From assembly GCF_964355755.1 (NCBI RefSeq), contig NC_092676.1, positions 13,996,288 through 14,060,287 of the forward strand: DNA of 64,000 nt, written 5' to 3'. This document shows positions 1 to 10,839 of this stretch, in pieces; within the stretch, counting starts at the first letter, position 1; each line of letters begins with the position of its first letter. Source of the stretch: Antedon mediterranea. Lineage: Eukaryota; Echinodermata; Crinoidea; Comatulida; Antedonidae. The translations under genes and the position numbers were made by a program. The notes beneath the pieces were generated by a model that did no database searches, had not been told where the DNA came from, and was given only the letters and a program-made list of their open reading frames with translations.

Positions 1-1119
1 AAGGGTTCCATCAAACCTTTCCACCGTTACTGTTGGTAATCGTAATAAATCTATTAACTCTTTCATAACCGGTGCTTGTGGCTGATTAAACTGTGGCTGA
101 TTAAACTGTGGCTGATTCAACAGTGAAGGTTGCACAAATAGTGACGAAATCGGAAAGTTTTGTGATGAGACTGGCGTTGTGGCTTGACATGCAACACGCT
201 GTGGTGGTAATGAAGTAACAAGTGAATATGGAGTAAACGATGATGGAACTGTAATGTGTTGAGATGGACTAAACGATGATGGAACTGTAATGTGTTGAGA
301 TGGAGTAAACGATATTGTGGATGTTACTCTAACTGGCACAAATGTCGACGAAAGCAACAAAGATGACGTTACCCGAACAGGCATAGAGTTAGTATTCTTA
401 GTCATTGTAGGTACCGGTATTTAAGCAAAAACACACGTCAGTACAGGAATTGTCATAGCTTCAGGTGAGGTAATTATTGGCAATGATATAGTAGGAACTG
501 TCATATATGAAGTAGATGCAATCGACGACGTAAGAACCCCAGTTATTGGCGCATACTGCCCAAATGAAGATACCGTTGATGGCCGTTTATACGTATTGTA
601 ATGTGTTGCAAAAGTAGCACTAACTTAATTACGTTCAACAAACGATATCTTCTCGGGAATGTTATCAACATATTGTTGAATATCATCTGTAGATTGTGTA
701 GGTAATTCGTCTAAGTACTCCATAAATGAGGTAACGGATTTAGAATCTAATCGTTTTACCTTACTTAGAACGGCGTCCACCTTGGCAAGTTCCTTTTCCT
801 GCTGATGTTTCCTTAATTTGGTTTCATTGTCAAGGTGCAAATGTTTCAACCGCATTTCTTCTTCCGCAAATTCCAGCTCCACCTTTTGTTCTTCCAAGTT
901 CAATAATTTCTGTCAAATCTTGAACTTCTAGCAGAAGAACGAGTTCGCAGACCGCGTAGATTTGCTGGCTGCACTTGTTCCGAATGAACGAGATGAATTT
1001 CTAGATGAATCCCGATTTTCCTTTGCCAACTCCATCCAATATTGGTTTCCTTTTTCAGTTTGAGCGGGCACCTTCCTCAAATTGTATCCACCTAAACCAA
1101 ACTGCGAATCGTCTTCCAT
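1..1119 (-). pseudogene. BEL/Pao-like retroelement gag, 5' part, decayed
   Basis: Read on the - strand from an ATG at 1117-1119 (MEDDSQFGLGGYNLRK). A charged, serine-rich N-terminus is followed by a coiled-coil-like stretch rich in E, K and L (about 903-640), then a long S/T/P/V-rich linker containing the thrice-repeated NQPQF motif. It ends at the window edge in a segment reading VERFDGTL, which resembles the start of the DUF1759-type gag domain of BEL/Pao elements (family knowledge). The frame is broken: stops at about 928, 913, 625 and 421, and the segment between about 960 and 904 reads best in another frame. A 36-bp piece is tandemly repeated at about 232-310. The rest of the element lies beyond the window. 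Other retroelement gags are possible. Confidence 0.5.
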
Positions 1120-1620
1120 TCCGCAACACAGAATAAACAATTTGATTAACAAATTCGATTAGTTTCCGCAACGCAGAAAGCAATGGCGGCCTCCGCAACA
1201 CAGAGACAACCTGATCACCAAATTATTTTGTAACAATTATCAATCAATTATTATACAGTCTTGATCAGTTTCTGCAACTCAAAAAACAATGGCGGACTTC
1301 GCAATCAACTACAGTGGCTTCAATGACTTATAGGTTCGTCCTATAACGGCACAATTTAATATTGTAATAAAGCGACACTTTATTAATAACTCGTACACGA
1401 AGGCTTAATTTTTATGCAGGGTTTATTCTTTGAATAACGTATGGTACTACAATACATATCCTGGTAACACTGATAATAAATTGTAAGGCCTCGCACATAA
1501 CACCGCCTTCGACCACAATGTCCCTTTCAATGCCGTTTTACGTGATCGGCTTTATACTGTATACAATAGAAGACGCTCACTTTAACACTCGGCCCTACAA
1601 ATTAAATTTAAAAAAAAATC
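1120..1620. other. Possible 5' leader/LTR of the gag remnant; no gene
   Basis: No coding region. On the - strand this is directly upstream of the gag start. The - strand reading from about 1502 starts with TGTTATGTG and has an AATAAA at about 1376-1388, as an LTR could, but only one copy is in the window, so LTR identity cannot be tested. A short motif (ccgcaacacagaa and variants) recurs three times at about 1120-1210. Confidence 0.2.
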
Positions 1621-1925
1621 AAACAGGAAAATCAAACAATTGTTGCAGCATTCACCACGCTTGTATTTAGTTTTTAAGTAACCAATGTCTGCTGTCAGCT
1701 GATTTTAAATTGAGCCTAATTTCAAAAGAATTGATGCATTTAATCAAATACTATATGCCATAAAATAAAGATATTGGTAAAATTGCGTGAAAAAATAGGT
1801 AATTGAACTCTGACCCGCAAGTGCATCACCAAAATCACTTAAGAATTGGATTTTCAGATGTACCAAAGTATGTCTCACTAAGTTAAATCATATTAAGAAT
1901 ATGTGCACTAAATCGACTCATTGAT
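1620..1925 (+). repeat. Dispersed repeat family A, copy 1 (partial)
   Basis: The sequence from 'gttgcagcattcaccacgct' to 'agtatgtctcactaa' returns at 55850-57590 in the same orientation and, inverted, at 8385-9130 and 63505-64000. No protein is encoded. The shared core includes a stretch near gaccc-caagtgcatcacc and the text 'ggattttcagatgtaccaa'. Family not recognised. Confidence 0.7.
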
Positions 1926-2104
1926 CGTAATATTCAGAATATTCTTATTTATGAAAATATAAATAAAGATAGTGGAAATAGAAAAAAATATAAAGTGCAC
2001 AAATGTTGAGATTTTAGCCTTGTTATCAAGGATGCATTACGCACACGCACAGCGTTACCATACCTAATAAAATACATTATTAAACTGTTATCCACATACC
2101 GTGT

Positions 2105-2380
2105 AGCATAGGTGAAATTACAGGACCCACATATGTTCTCATTTTTTAGTATGATGTCATCAAAATCAAAGATGAATATGACAATTTCGGTAAATAATGA
2201 TTTAAACAAAAATATAGTAGATTTGGAAGAAAATTGGACATGTAGAAGCATTCTGCGAGTTGTTTTAAATTTGTATAACTTTGAAAAAGAAACTACTTTT
2301 CAAATTCAGTTGGCCATATGACGTCAAAACATCCGATGGGCATAATTTTTACATGAATTCATGTGTAAATTTCAGAAGCG
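2105..2380 (+). repeat. Dispersed repeat family B, copy 1
   Basis: Begins near 'ataggtgaaattacaggacc' and runs to 'acatgaattcatgtgtaaat'. The same order of motifs (ggacccgc, gatga(c/t)gtcatcaaaat, an interior A-rich part, a 'ttggccatatgacgtca' block, 'acatgaattc') occurs at 40075-40410 and, inverted, at 53435-53880 and 58850-59470. A second partial copy lies at 2508-2650. Non-coding; class unknown. Confidence 0.65.
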
Positions 2381-2383
2381 CCT

Positions 2384-2445
2384 TTGAACATTATTATGGA
2401 TACTGGCGCTATATAAATCTGATTGATTGATTGATTGATTGAATA
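2384..2445 (+). repeat. L2/CR1-type LINE (or SINE) 3' tail
   Basis: Reads 'gaagcgcctttgaac ... ggcgctatataaatctgattg' followed by a (GATT)n run. The GCGC-based hairpin ending in GCGCTATA(T)AA and a short simple repeat is the usual 3' end of L2/CR1-clade elements and their SINEs. The same tail ends the RT-coding element at 24164-26317. Confidence 0.55.
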
Positions 2446-2507
2446 AGTTATAACCATCAAGGTCATCTTTAATTCTGAACAACTGTATGATTTCAAATAA
2501 TAATCGG

Positions 2508-2650
2508 TATAGGTGAAATTATGCAACCCACATTATTCAAATTTTTAAACGTGATGACATCATCAAAATTAAAATATTGGTAATCCATGAGAATAGTTTG
2601 AGAAAGAACATTATTATGTAAATTTGAGAGAAAATCTGGCACAGATAAAC
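2508..2650 (+). repeat. Dispersed repeat family B, partial copy
   Basis: Starts with 'ataggtgaaattatgcaacc' and includes 'gtgatgacatcatcaaaatt', the same opening block as the copy at 2105. It stops after about 140 bp. Confidence 0.5.
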
Positions 2651-3552
2651 AAGATGCGCTCTGTTGAATGTGAATTGTCGAAAAAAGGGAAAAAATTTAA
2701 GTAAGTAAGAAAACTTATAATACTGTTTTATTATTTTATCATTTATTTTTTACATAACAATAGCGCCATAGTATCTTTGGTTCAAAGATAAGCATTTTTT
2801 CCATCTCCAGATGGTTAAAGCTAATTGTTAAGAAAATTGTTTAAAAAAATAGAGCTGCTAGATGTCTGGAAATGGCACTTACTATAATTTGAAATATGAA
2901 ATATATAGACTTGGTTTCTTTGCGAGATCGTAAGAACAAATTAATGGCGCGATATAGATATATCTGAGATCTTAGTTTTCTGCATTCTGAGGAGCTATAA
3001 AAGATAGATATCTTTGTAGACAAATTTGCATGAATTTCCAATTGGAGAGCGCACGATTACTTAACTTTCATGTGCATGTGTTGCGTTATTTGGAAATGAA
3101 AGCAAATTTATCACGTAGGGTATAAAGAACAAATATCGACTGTAAAAATTAACTTTTTGCGTTACTTATGTGTTAGGCGCACAAAAATGCATGCATACCG
3201 TGCACAAATTCAATAATTTTTAAACACTCAAAATTTGATTAAAAATTTATTGTACTTAATTATTTTTTGGAGTTTTTGGATTTCTGTTTTTCCACAACCC
3301 TACATACAGTATATGTTGCCCAATATACAGTGTATAATCCTACTCTTCTCTAGCTACGCAGTACCAACATAATTAGTAGTCAATTAGAAAAGTTGTCAAT
3401 TTTCAGGTGTGGTATGGCTTCAGATTTCCGTCAATGGTTATTTTTATTTCAATATCATATTGAGGATCTATATGGTACTAGAAGAATAAGTTATTCTTGT
3501 CACGTATAAGACCCTTATCAAACTAAAATAATATAATTAACAAGTAAACAGA
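2651..3552. other. Gene-free AT-rich stretch
   Basis: Only short shadow frames; no splice-framed exon, RNA gene or repeat was recognised. Confidence 0.5.
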
Positions 3553-3960
3553 TCAGTAAAAAATAAAAACAAACAGCAGTATGACATCAGATTTATGATT
3601 ATATAAAGAAATTAAGTGTTTTTTAGCATTGGCTCGAAACACAATAATAGATTTTGGTGTCTTAAGGTTGTCATTAAGTCCATTCCATAATCGTGGTCCG
3701 GAGACAGTAATGAAGAATTCTAAAGTTTTTAATTTAAACGAGGGTATTTGTATACAGTTTAGCAAGGCTTTATGTGTATGGGATTTTGTCAGTTTATTAA
3801 ATAATTTTGACATGGTCACTGGTAAATTGTTATTTTGGAATTTGAAAATAAAAGATACAGTTCGTAATTTATATAAATCGTATATATTGAGAATATTGAG
3901 TTGCTTAAATATCGGTTCAGAAGGTGCGCAATAATGAGAAAAAGTAATAATTCGGGAGGC
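3553..3960 (-). pseudogene. Non-LTR retrotransposon RT, C-terminal remnant
   Basis: On the - strand the frame contains GPRLWNGLNDNLKTPKSI followed by a basic tail, matching the 'GP.LWN.L...I......F....K..L' C-terminal signature of many LINE reverse-transcriptase proteins (family knowledge). The upstream - strand reading (to about 3960) looks like the preceding helical region (lDIYkL...FKFQNNNLPV). No catalytic motif remains. Clade not resolved. Confidence 0.5.
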
Positions 3961-4548
3961 ACATTTAATTAATTTATTAATGGCTAGTACAATGCAAATA
4001 AATTTTAACTATGTAGTAATAATCATTACGTAGGAACATACTATTTGAATATCCTTATTTGAATAATAATAATAGTATACAGTATGTACATACTAAGTGG
4101 TCGGTAGGTACAATTAAATATTGTACTGTTGGAATAAAATGTGATCAACAGAGATTTTTGCATTTACAAGTTCATGAACAATTCAAGATGACATTTACTG
4201 ATTTGAAGCCTTTCCTATTTAAGTTAAATCTATCAAGAATAGATTATCTAATTTATCAATTACTTAATATTTTAGTTGTACTCAATATTATTAAATTACA
4301 ATGAATCTTTTGTTTTTTATTTTAAAAATTAGTTTGTGGTAACCTATACACAGAAATGTTGAAACATTCTCAACTTTACTTACTTTACCACACAGTTATT
4401 ATAGTGTTTATTGACAATGCAACCTGGTATATAAAACATTTTTAAAGTAATGGATGTTTTTTCAACGTATTTCTTGCTTTCATACTATTTTTAACTTTCA
4501 TGGAAAACCCCAAAACGATTATGGTAAACTTTTGATATGTTGTTATTT
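3961..4548. other. Gene-free AT-rich stretch
   Basis: No supported exon. One 81-codon open frame at 4059-4304 has no recognisable motif and no coding character. Confidence 0.45.
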
Positions 4549-5045
4549 ATAAGATAAGATAATATAATAAGATTTATAAAGCGCACATATCCACAAAGTG
4601 CTCAAGGCGCTTGTGAAAGCCATGAAAAATACTAACCTTGAAACTAAAAACAACAAAACATTTTGCAAAAAAAAAACGGAATAAAAGCAGACTAATCGAA
4701 CCCACATCACTGCTTCCGTTTACCAGCAATTTAAGGTGCACAGACCTGCCAGTACATTACTCACAAGTGTTCTCAGTAATGTGGGTATCTAGCTAAACAA
4801 TAACCTTACAAATTTCCAAAGGCAGTCGACAGCAGATGTGTATTAAGCGCACTCTTGAACACTTCAGTAGACTTGCTAGATCTAATATGGGATGGTAATG
4901 TGTTGCAATGCAACAGCAAATGACCTATCCCCCCATGAATGCCTGGACCTAGGCACAATAAGCTGTTGCAGACTACTAGACCTAAGATTCCGAGCTGGCG
5001 CATGCCTGACCAGCAAATCATGGAGATACTGCGGACCTTCACCAT
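4549..5045 (-). mobile_element. L2/CR1-type LINE 3' end (truncated)
   Basis: On the - strand a frame at 4806-5045 ends in LPSHIRSSKSTEVFKSALNT, the typical LINE C-terminal 'lP..iR...s...FK..LKT.L' pattern. Downstream on that strand (4620 to 4549) is a GCGCCTTGAGCAC ... GTGCGCTTTATAAATC hairpin tail closely matching the + strand tail at 43230-43311. Only the last roughly 500 bp of the element is present. Confidence 0.6.
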
Positions 5046-5696
5046 AAAATTATTATTCTAAATATGTAAAGAAATTGTAGATCCATGACATCGGAACAAG
5101 GTGAAATGTTAATTTACTGCTTATAGCCTAATTTTTTTAATTGTTTTGCTCAGATTCTGAATGCTTGTATCATTATTTTTTGTTTAATATGAAACATTTT
5201 TTATTCTGTCTAATTTCAGATGCTGAATGGCAATCAATCCTTAGAACAGGTCAATGAACTTTACTGTAAAGTAAACAAACCTTTGGAAATGTTTTACGCA
5301 AAAAGTTGAAACTAATGGCACCTCATTGCAAACATCACCATCAATACCTGAATCTGCTTGAAAATAATGGAAAGTATATAATTGTAAATATATCTCATGT
5401 GGTATGTGTACTGTACTTGCAAACAGCAATGTAAATACAATGTTATGGTTTTGTAAAATTTAGTGTACTAAAATAGTCAAGTCATTTGAATTACATGAAT
5501 AATGTAATAATTGTTTTGAAGCAATTGGATATTTCTTATTATTATTTCTAATTATTATAAATAATATTTATTTATTTTGTTATTTCTCTATGCTGTCTTC
5601 AGCATGGGTGGATCCAAAAATTGCAGCTAAAAATTAAATTATGAATTAATTTTAGATATCAATTTTTTACACATATGTTACCTCTAACCCATTAAA
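5046..5696. other. Gene-free stretch
   Basis: Nothing beyond AT-rich sequence and short (att)n-like runs near 5530-5580. Confidence 0.45.
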
Positions 5697-5784
5697 AAAT
5701 CCTGGATCCTCCTCTGATCAGTTAATGTATTATCGTATAATTATACGATACTACATTAACTGATCAGGGGGAGGATCCAGGATT
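5697..5784. repeat. 88-bp near-perfect palindrome
   Basis: The arms run inward from aaatcctggatcc / ggatccaggattt to a centre at cgtataattatacg, with only a few arm mismatches (for example cctctg against gggggag). A foldback or MITE-like hairpin, or a cruciform-forming site. Confidence 0.8.
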
Positions 5785-6483
5785 TAAAAATCCTATATAT
5801 AAAGAAGACTGATGTTTTTGAAATTCAGTTTTTCAGTTTAAAATCACATGTAAAACCATGCAATCTCACAACAGGATGCTGAGCGTGGCCAGATCAAATG
5901 GTTTACCATTAGATTGATTTTCGATTGGCCAATTGGCTTCCTAAAATGTTTATATTAAGCGACACCAGTCGGTACCAAAATGGTACCATCCATAATCTGT
6001 ACACTTATAGCCTTGCTTTAATCCAAAACTCCTCCCTACTTTCAATTCAATTCAAGGTTTTATTGAATTAAGCGAAAATTTACATTGTAGCCAAAGGCTA
6101 AATTGTGTAAAATTTTACAAAATATTGCACATATAAAAAAGTTATTACATAAAAAGAACATATTAAAATTGAATTGGATAAAGTACATAATATGTAAATG
6201 AGAAAAACATTGAAAAATCAAAGAAATTGTTACGAATCATGGCCTAATAAAATATCTGTGTATGATCTTATGTATTATTATTATTATTATTATTATATTA
6301 TTTGTTTATTATTTCACATTGGTTGATGACGGCAACTTTGGCTAAATGTAATTATTCTTTATTATTCAACAGGTTAATTAGGTATAGTAAAGGGCCATTT
6401 TTATATCGTTTAGTTCTACATTTTATTTGTGGATATGGGTTGGTCTTTCTTAAGTTGTACGGTTTATTTCTAGGCTGTAGCCA
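5785..6483. other. Gene-free AT-rich stretch
   Basis: No gene seen. A (att)n microsatellite lies at about 6274-6298. The part next to 6484 may be the 3' untranslated end of the LINE fragment on the - strand. Confidence 0.4.
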
Positions 6484-6735
6484 TTATTGAAAATACCTTA
6501 GATATAGGTTTTTTCTTCTAGTAGCGAGGGTTTCTAAATTACATACACTGAGAGCATTTTCATAGCTTATATAATTTATACCAAGAATTATTCTAAGTAC
6601 CCTCCTTTGTATTGCTTCTAATTGATCAATCTGTTTGTTCGTTATGCCAGCATTCCAAACAGGAACAGCACACTCCAAAAGAGGTCTAATATAACCCATA
6701 AACACGGTAATTAGGTCGTCTTTATTAAGTTGGAA
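6484..6735 (-). pseudogene. Non-LTR retrotransposon RT, C-terminal fragment
   Basis: The - strand reading LITVFMGYIRPLLECAVPVW, then LEAIQRRVLRIILG and the LETLATRRKNLYLR region, is the 'YIRPLLEYA.PVWnp' thumb segment shared by several LINE clades. Upstream RT motifs are absent and the frame stops at 6484. A truncated relic, not a host gene. Confidence 0.65.
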
Positions 6736-6920
6736 TTTAAATTCAATTCAATATAAATTAATAAATGTCGGATTTAAATAGCATGTATAAAACTTAAAAG
6801 GCAATAAAGTAATGGTTTTATGAATTTTACTGTCAACATTTTCAAAAATGAAGGTTAACAAAATTTCAATTATGAAATATTGTGTCTACTTCGATCAAAT
6901 CATTAGTATAAAGGTTCATC

Positions 6921-8170
6921 TTCTTTTGGATGATCCAAAGGGAATAAAACCGTAAAACTTACGTTTTTAGTCGCGTGGACGCGACTCTATAGTTCACTAT
7001 GTCGGTCGGTTGGTCTGTCGGTCCGGTATCACTATGCGTTTTAGCACGCGACTTATGGCTGTTAGCCTTGTTTACTCTAGCTTTCGCTGGTTCATCGACA
7101 CAGCTTAATCATGAGTGAGTCTATGTGATTTGAAATTGTTACCATGAAATCTCGTAGTTGGTGTAGCGCCATCTATGGAATGTTCAGGTTTACCCATATG
7201 GGATTGTCGAGGCCTCCTCTTTAGTAAGTTGTTATACAGTTTGGTAGTTCTAATCCACCGTCGTCTCTGTTCATAGTATTACCATGTTTTCTTATTTTTA
7301 TGGATTCTTTTATTTTTCTATATTTCCATTAAGATTCTGTGCCTAGTATTTTACGTTCCAATTTGGTAAATGAGTGTGAGTGGTCATGTGATCTGTGATG
7401 GCTGAGTAATTAACAATTTCTGAAGGCTGAATTTCTGACTTTCGTGTTAAAATACCTGTGCAATGTGAAGTAACATCTGCTTTGTGTTCTTTTATCCTTG
7501 TGGATAAGGTTCTCGCTGTTTCTCCTATATAAACTTTTTCACAGTTGTTTCAATTTACTTGGTATATTACAACAGATTTGTCATTTTTTATTTTAAAAGA
7601 TTTCTTAAAACATTGTAACTGGATAAACAACGTATGATTCTTTCTGATATTCTTGGTATGTATGGTATGATCCCTATGTTCCCTTTGTTTTTTTTTAGTT
7701 GTATCTTTCGTTTTTTGTTTGACATTTTGTTTTCCTTTCTCCGATCTTTTTTGGATTATCTTGTCCATGGACCAATTGGGTACTCGCACCCAACGAGCAC
7801 GTGTTTAATCTTTTTCATTTCTGTTAGTTTCTCTTCTTTTTTAGTGACAAATTTTTCACATCTGTCAACCAGAGTGTTAACCACACTTAACTTGTGTTCC
7901 AATGGATGGCAGGAGTGAAAGTTTAAGTATTGATCTGTGTGGGTCTTTTTTCTGTAAACTGTCGTCGTTTCCAACTACGAGATTTCATGGTAGCAATTCC
8001 AAGTCACATAAACTCATGATTAAGCTGTGTCGATGAACCAGCAAAAACTAGAGTAACATGGCCATCATATACATCGCTGCAGTCGCGTGCTCAAGTTAGT
8101 GGTTACCGACCGACCGCCGAGTCGCATAAGTTTTACGGTTTTATTTCCTTTGGATCATCCAAAAGAAAAA
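6921..8170 (-). mobile_element. Penelope-like element 3' part inside long inverted repeats
   Basis: Two arms, 6921-7159 and 7973-8170, are inverted copies of each other: for example ctcgtagtt at 7151-7159 against aactacgag from 7973, and cttttggatgatccaaagg against its inverse near 8150. Between them, on the - strand, lies the C-terminal coding part of a Penelope-like element. The right arm abuts the coding start at 7974. PLE copies are known to carry terminal repeats in unusual arrangements, including inverted ones (family knowledge). No clear target duplication was found. Confidence 0.65.
7343..7974 (-). pseudogene. Penelope-like RT C-terminus with GIY-YIG endonuclease
   Basis: The - strand frame from 7974 gives VYRKKTHTDQYLNFHSCHPL and then LSVVNTLVDRCEKFVTKKEE, the hallmark region that follows the RT domain in Penelope-like elements. 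A frameshift near 7760-7790 moves to a lysine-rich linker. A further frame change near 7550 leads to EKVYIGETARTLSTRIKEHK, the GIY-YIG nuclease core (Y-I-G plus the conserved R), ending at a stop at 7343-7345. In an intact element this enzyme copies the element RNA into target DNA cut by the GIY-YIG domain. The RT catalytic core is missing and at least two frameshifts are present, so it is inactive. Confidence 0.75.
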
Positions 8171-8384
8171 AATATTTTTATCGATAAAATCTATTTCAAA
8201 AATAGATGCATTAACTTCATGTTTGTAAAAAAAATAGACAAATAAATTACCTAAATACAATTAAATAGCAATAAAAACGATTCATAGCCTAGAATTCGAC
8301 GGCTTTGTATGAATTCGTTAGAAGTCTGTTAAGATAGCCTATCCTGGCAAGTCGAGCTCAGCATCCTGTTGTTATAGTCGATTT

Positions 8385-9130
8385 AAAGCACATATTTTAC
8401 CATTGGTCTTAATATGATTTTTGTGTGAGATATACTTTGATACATCTGAAAACCCAATTACGTAATGTTGGTAATGCACTTTCGTGTCAGAGATCAATGA
8501 CCTAATTTTCACGCAATTTTACCAATATATTTTATGGAACAGTATTTGATGAAATGCATCAATTCTTTTGGAATGAGACTCAATTTAAAGCCGATGAATC
8601 ATATTACACATTAATTATCATCAAAAGTCATTTGAGTCTTTATTTTACAATATGGAAAATAAACTCATTTATTCAATTTTTTTGGTAAAATTTCATTTTT
8701 TTATTTTAATAAATAACAAATATTTATGTAACATATGCTTGAATTTTTTTCAAACAACTTTTAAAAACTGCCCTATCTATATAGGAGTGGATATCAAAAA
8801 TAACTTTTAAATTTGCGTTACAATTATAGCTTGTATATGTAAAATACTGATTTTATTCATTTAGGTAAAAAACGTAAACTACTTCTAAATCATACATTAA
8901 ATGAAAGCCAATGACAATCTTTATATTCATAGATTCTTATAATCATAAACCTACCATAAGTCATTGTAATGTTAGATAATACGTATTTTCATTCATTTTT
9001 TGTTAAAATTTACAGTAAATGATATCTCGTGAACTACTTGTCGTAGAAGATGTCATACCTTTAATGAAATCAGTGACAATGTTTACTATCATTGTCATCA
9101 TTTTTGTCATAAAGTCATCCTATTTAGACA
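8385..9130 (-). repeat. Dispersed repeat family A, copy 2
   Basis: Starts 'gcacatattttaccattggt' and runs through 'gatacatctgaaaacccaat', 'ataggagtggatatc' and 'ctcgtgaactacttgtcgta'. This is the inverse of the 55.8-57.6 kb copy and parallel to the copy at 63505-64000. No coding frame. Confidence 0.75.
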
Positions 9131-10002
9131 AATTAAATAAACATTTAGGCCTACCGTACTGTAGTCTAGTAGTAGAATAGTACTCTCATGTTTATTTCTT
9201 ATATGGCCATACAGGTTTTGGAAATTGTTTTTTCAATCAATGCTTGCATTTGTAAACATCATTAACAAGACAGTAGTAAAGCAGTAAAATAAAAAGTTGT
9301 AATATCGATGTACCTATTTATATAAACATTGAATGTAAACGAATAAACAAAATAAAACATTTTAATTTATTTCTACTTACTTTAAACACTCCTAGTATTA
9401 TTAGCTGCAGTACTGGTGTACTCGAGATCTACGTTTTTACCATGCTATACACTTATATTTTAATTTTTGATGATTGATTATTTGATATAACATTAACAAT
9501 GAAGAGCTACGTTATATATTGTTATATTACATAGTCTATGTAAATACGTGAACGTGATTAGTTGAAACTGCATCACATGACTAACGCTGCGAGGATCGTA
9601 AATCGTATATATCCTCGAGTACTCGATATTGATTAATTTTCGCGTAATTATCGTGTTCCTGTCATTTATGTCATTAAACATAAAATCCAGCAAATTCTCG
9701 AGTGCGATGATATTGACTGTGTAATTTTCGTGTGGGAACACTCGCGTTTGGCGATAAATAAACAAAACTCATCTACTGGGACGTGAACTCACGATGATTT
9801 GTCGGAATCATTAATTAGTAATTACCTGTATATTCGCAAGGTAAGGTGAATGCAACGCCTAACTAGGCAGGCTTATTACAAAGGAGGCCTAGCTACACCC
9901 GTTACAGCAATAGATATTCAACTTGTTGTTGGCTATGTAATATAACAGATATCGCCTTTTCTCGAAAAAATATATTTCCCTCAGCTAGCGCTTCGGCAAA
10001 TA
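9131..10002. other. Gene-free flank of the tyrosine-recombinase element
   Basis: No supported gene. The 90-codon - strand frame at 9493-9765 has no recognisable motif. Confidence 0.4.
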
Positions 10003-10124
10003 TCACGTGATTGCGGGGCGCCCTCGCAATCATCTTTTGACAGCGTGAGCATCTCATCCTCTTCACCTCACGCTGTCAACAGATTACCACGCCAGTTTTT
10101 GGCTAAGTAAAATAATTTTCACTT
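10003..10124 (+). repeat. Terminal repeat A1 of the YR retrotransposon
   Basis: 122 bp, from tcacgtgattgcgggg to aataattttcactt, matching 21465-21586. It carries two hairpins: tgattgcg/cgcaatca with a GC loop, and gacagcgtgag/ctcacgctgtc, a perfect 11-bp stem with a 17-nt loop. Confidence 0.9.
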
Positions 10125-10839
10125 TTACATTTACCAGTTCATTTTATCCTCATACACTTATAGGCTGTGTGAACTCACACAATATCTTTGACTGGAATTT
10201 ATCTAACACCTTATCTTACCCCCATTCTGTTCGATTTTTCGTACTTTACTGTAATTATGTTGTCTGGTTATGCCCTAGCCCTAGGCTCAACTCATTCGTT
10301 TCCGGTTTGAGCGAAAGCCTCGCTTTCCATCACGGCTTGGGTAATTCGTCCGACTCCATACTTGGTTCACATCGACCTTTGCCTGACTTCCGAATCAGTC
10401 ATCACTATGATAATACTGTTCTTTGGGGGGTGCCCGGCCTAAAGATAAACGACCTAAATCAAGTGGCAACATTCAAGCCAGATTTTTGATAATCGACCTC
10501 GGATCGAATGACCTAGTTAAAAAGTAAGGTCTGCTTTCATGCACGGAGCCTCTTATGCTAACTTATGCCATTAAATAACAACAATCTTATTATCTGTTTC
10601 TACTACTGCGTCACTTCGGACAATCCGGAACCGGATTTTAGAGGAAAATAAATACATAATTAAACAGAATAAACAAAATAAAATGCCAGGCAACACACTG
10701 TTGACTCCATTTCTTATTTTCCCATTGTTTTACATCCAAAAAAAATAAATAATAACTTGTTTTTTTTTTTTCTTTCTTGATGCTACGCTAAACTGGCAAA
10801 TATTTTGCACAAATCTGAATGGTTTATAGTTAGTATAGC
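10125..10839. other. Leader of the YR retrotransposon, no clear gene
   Basis: A 106-codon + strand frame (10169-10489) begins at GTG and matches nothing recognised. The sequence is unique in the window. Confidence 0.4.

Noticed and set aside
10169-10489. 106-codon frame at the start of the YR element as an extra gene
   Set aside because: Starts at GTG, has no recognisable motif, and the gag start with MSGRKRTNKR at 13043 is a better first gene.
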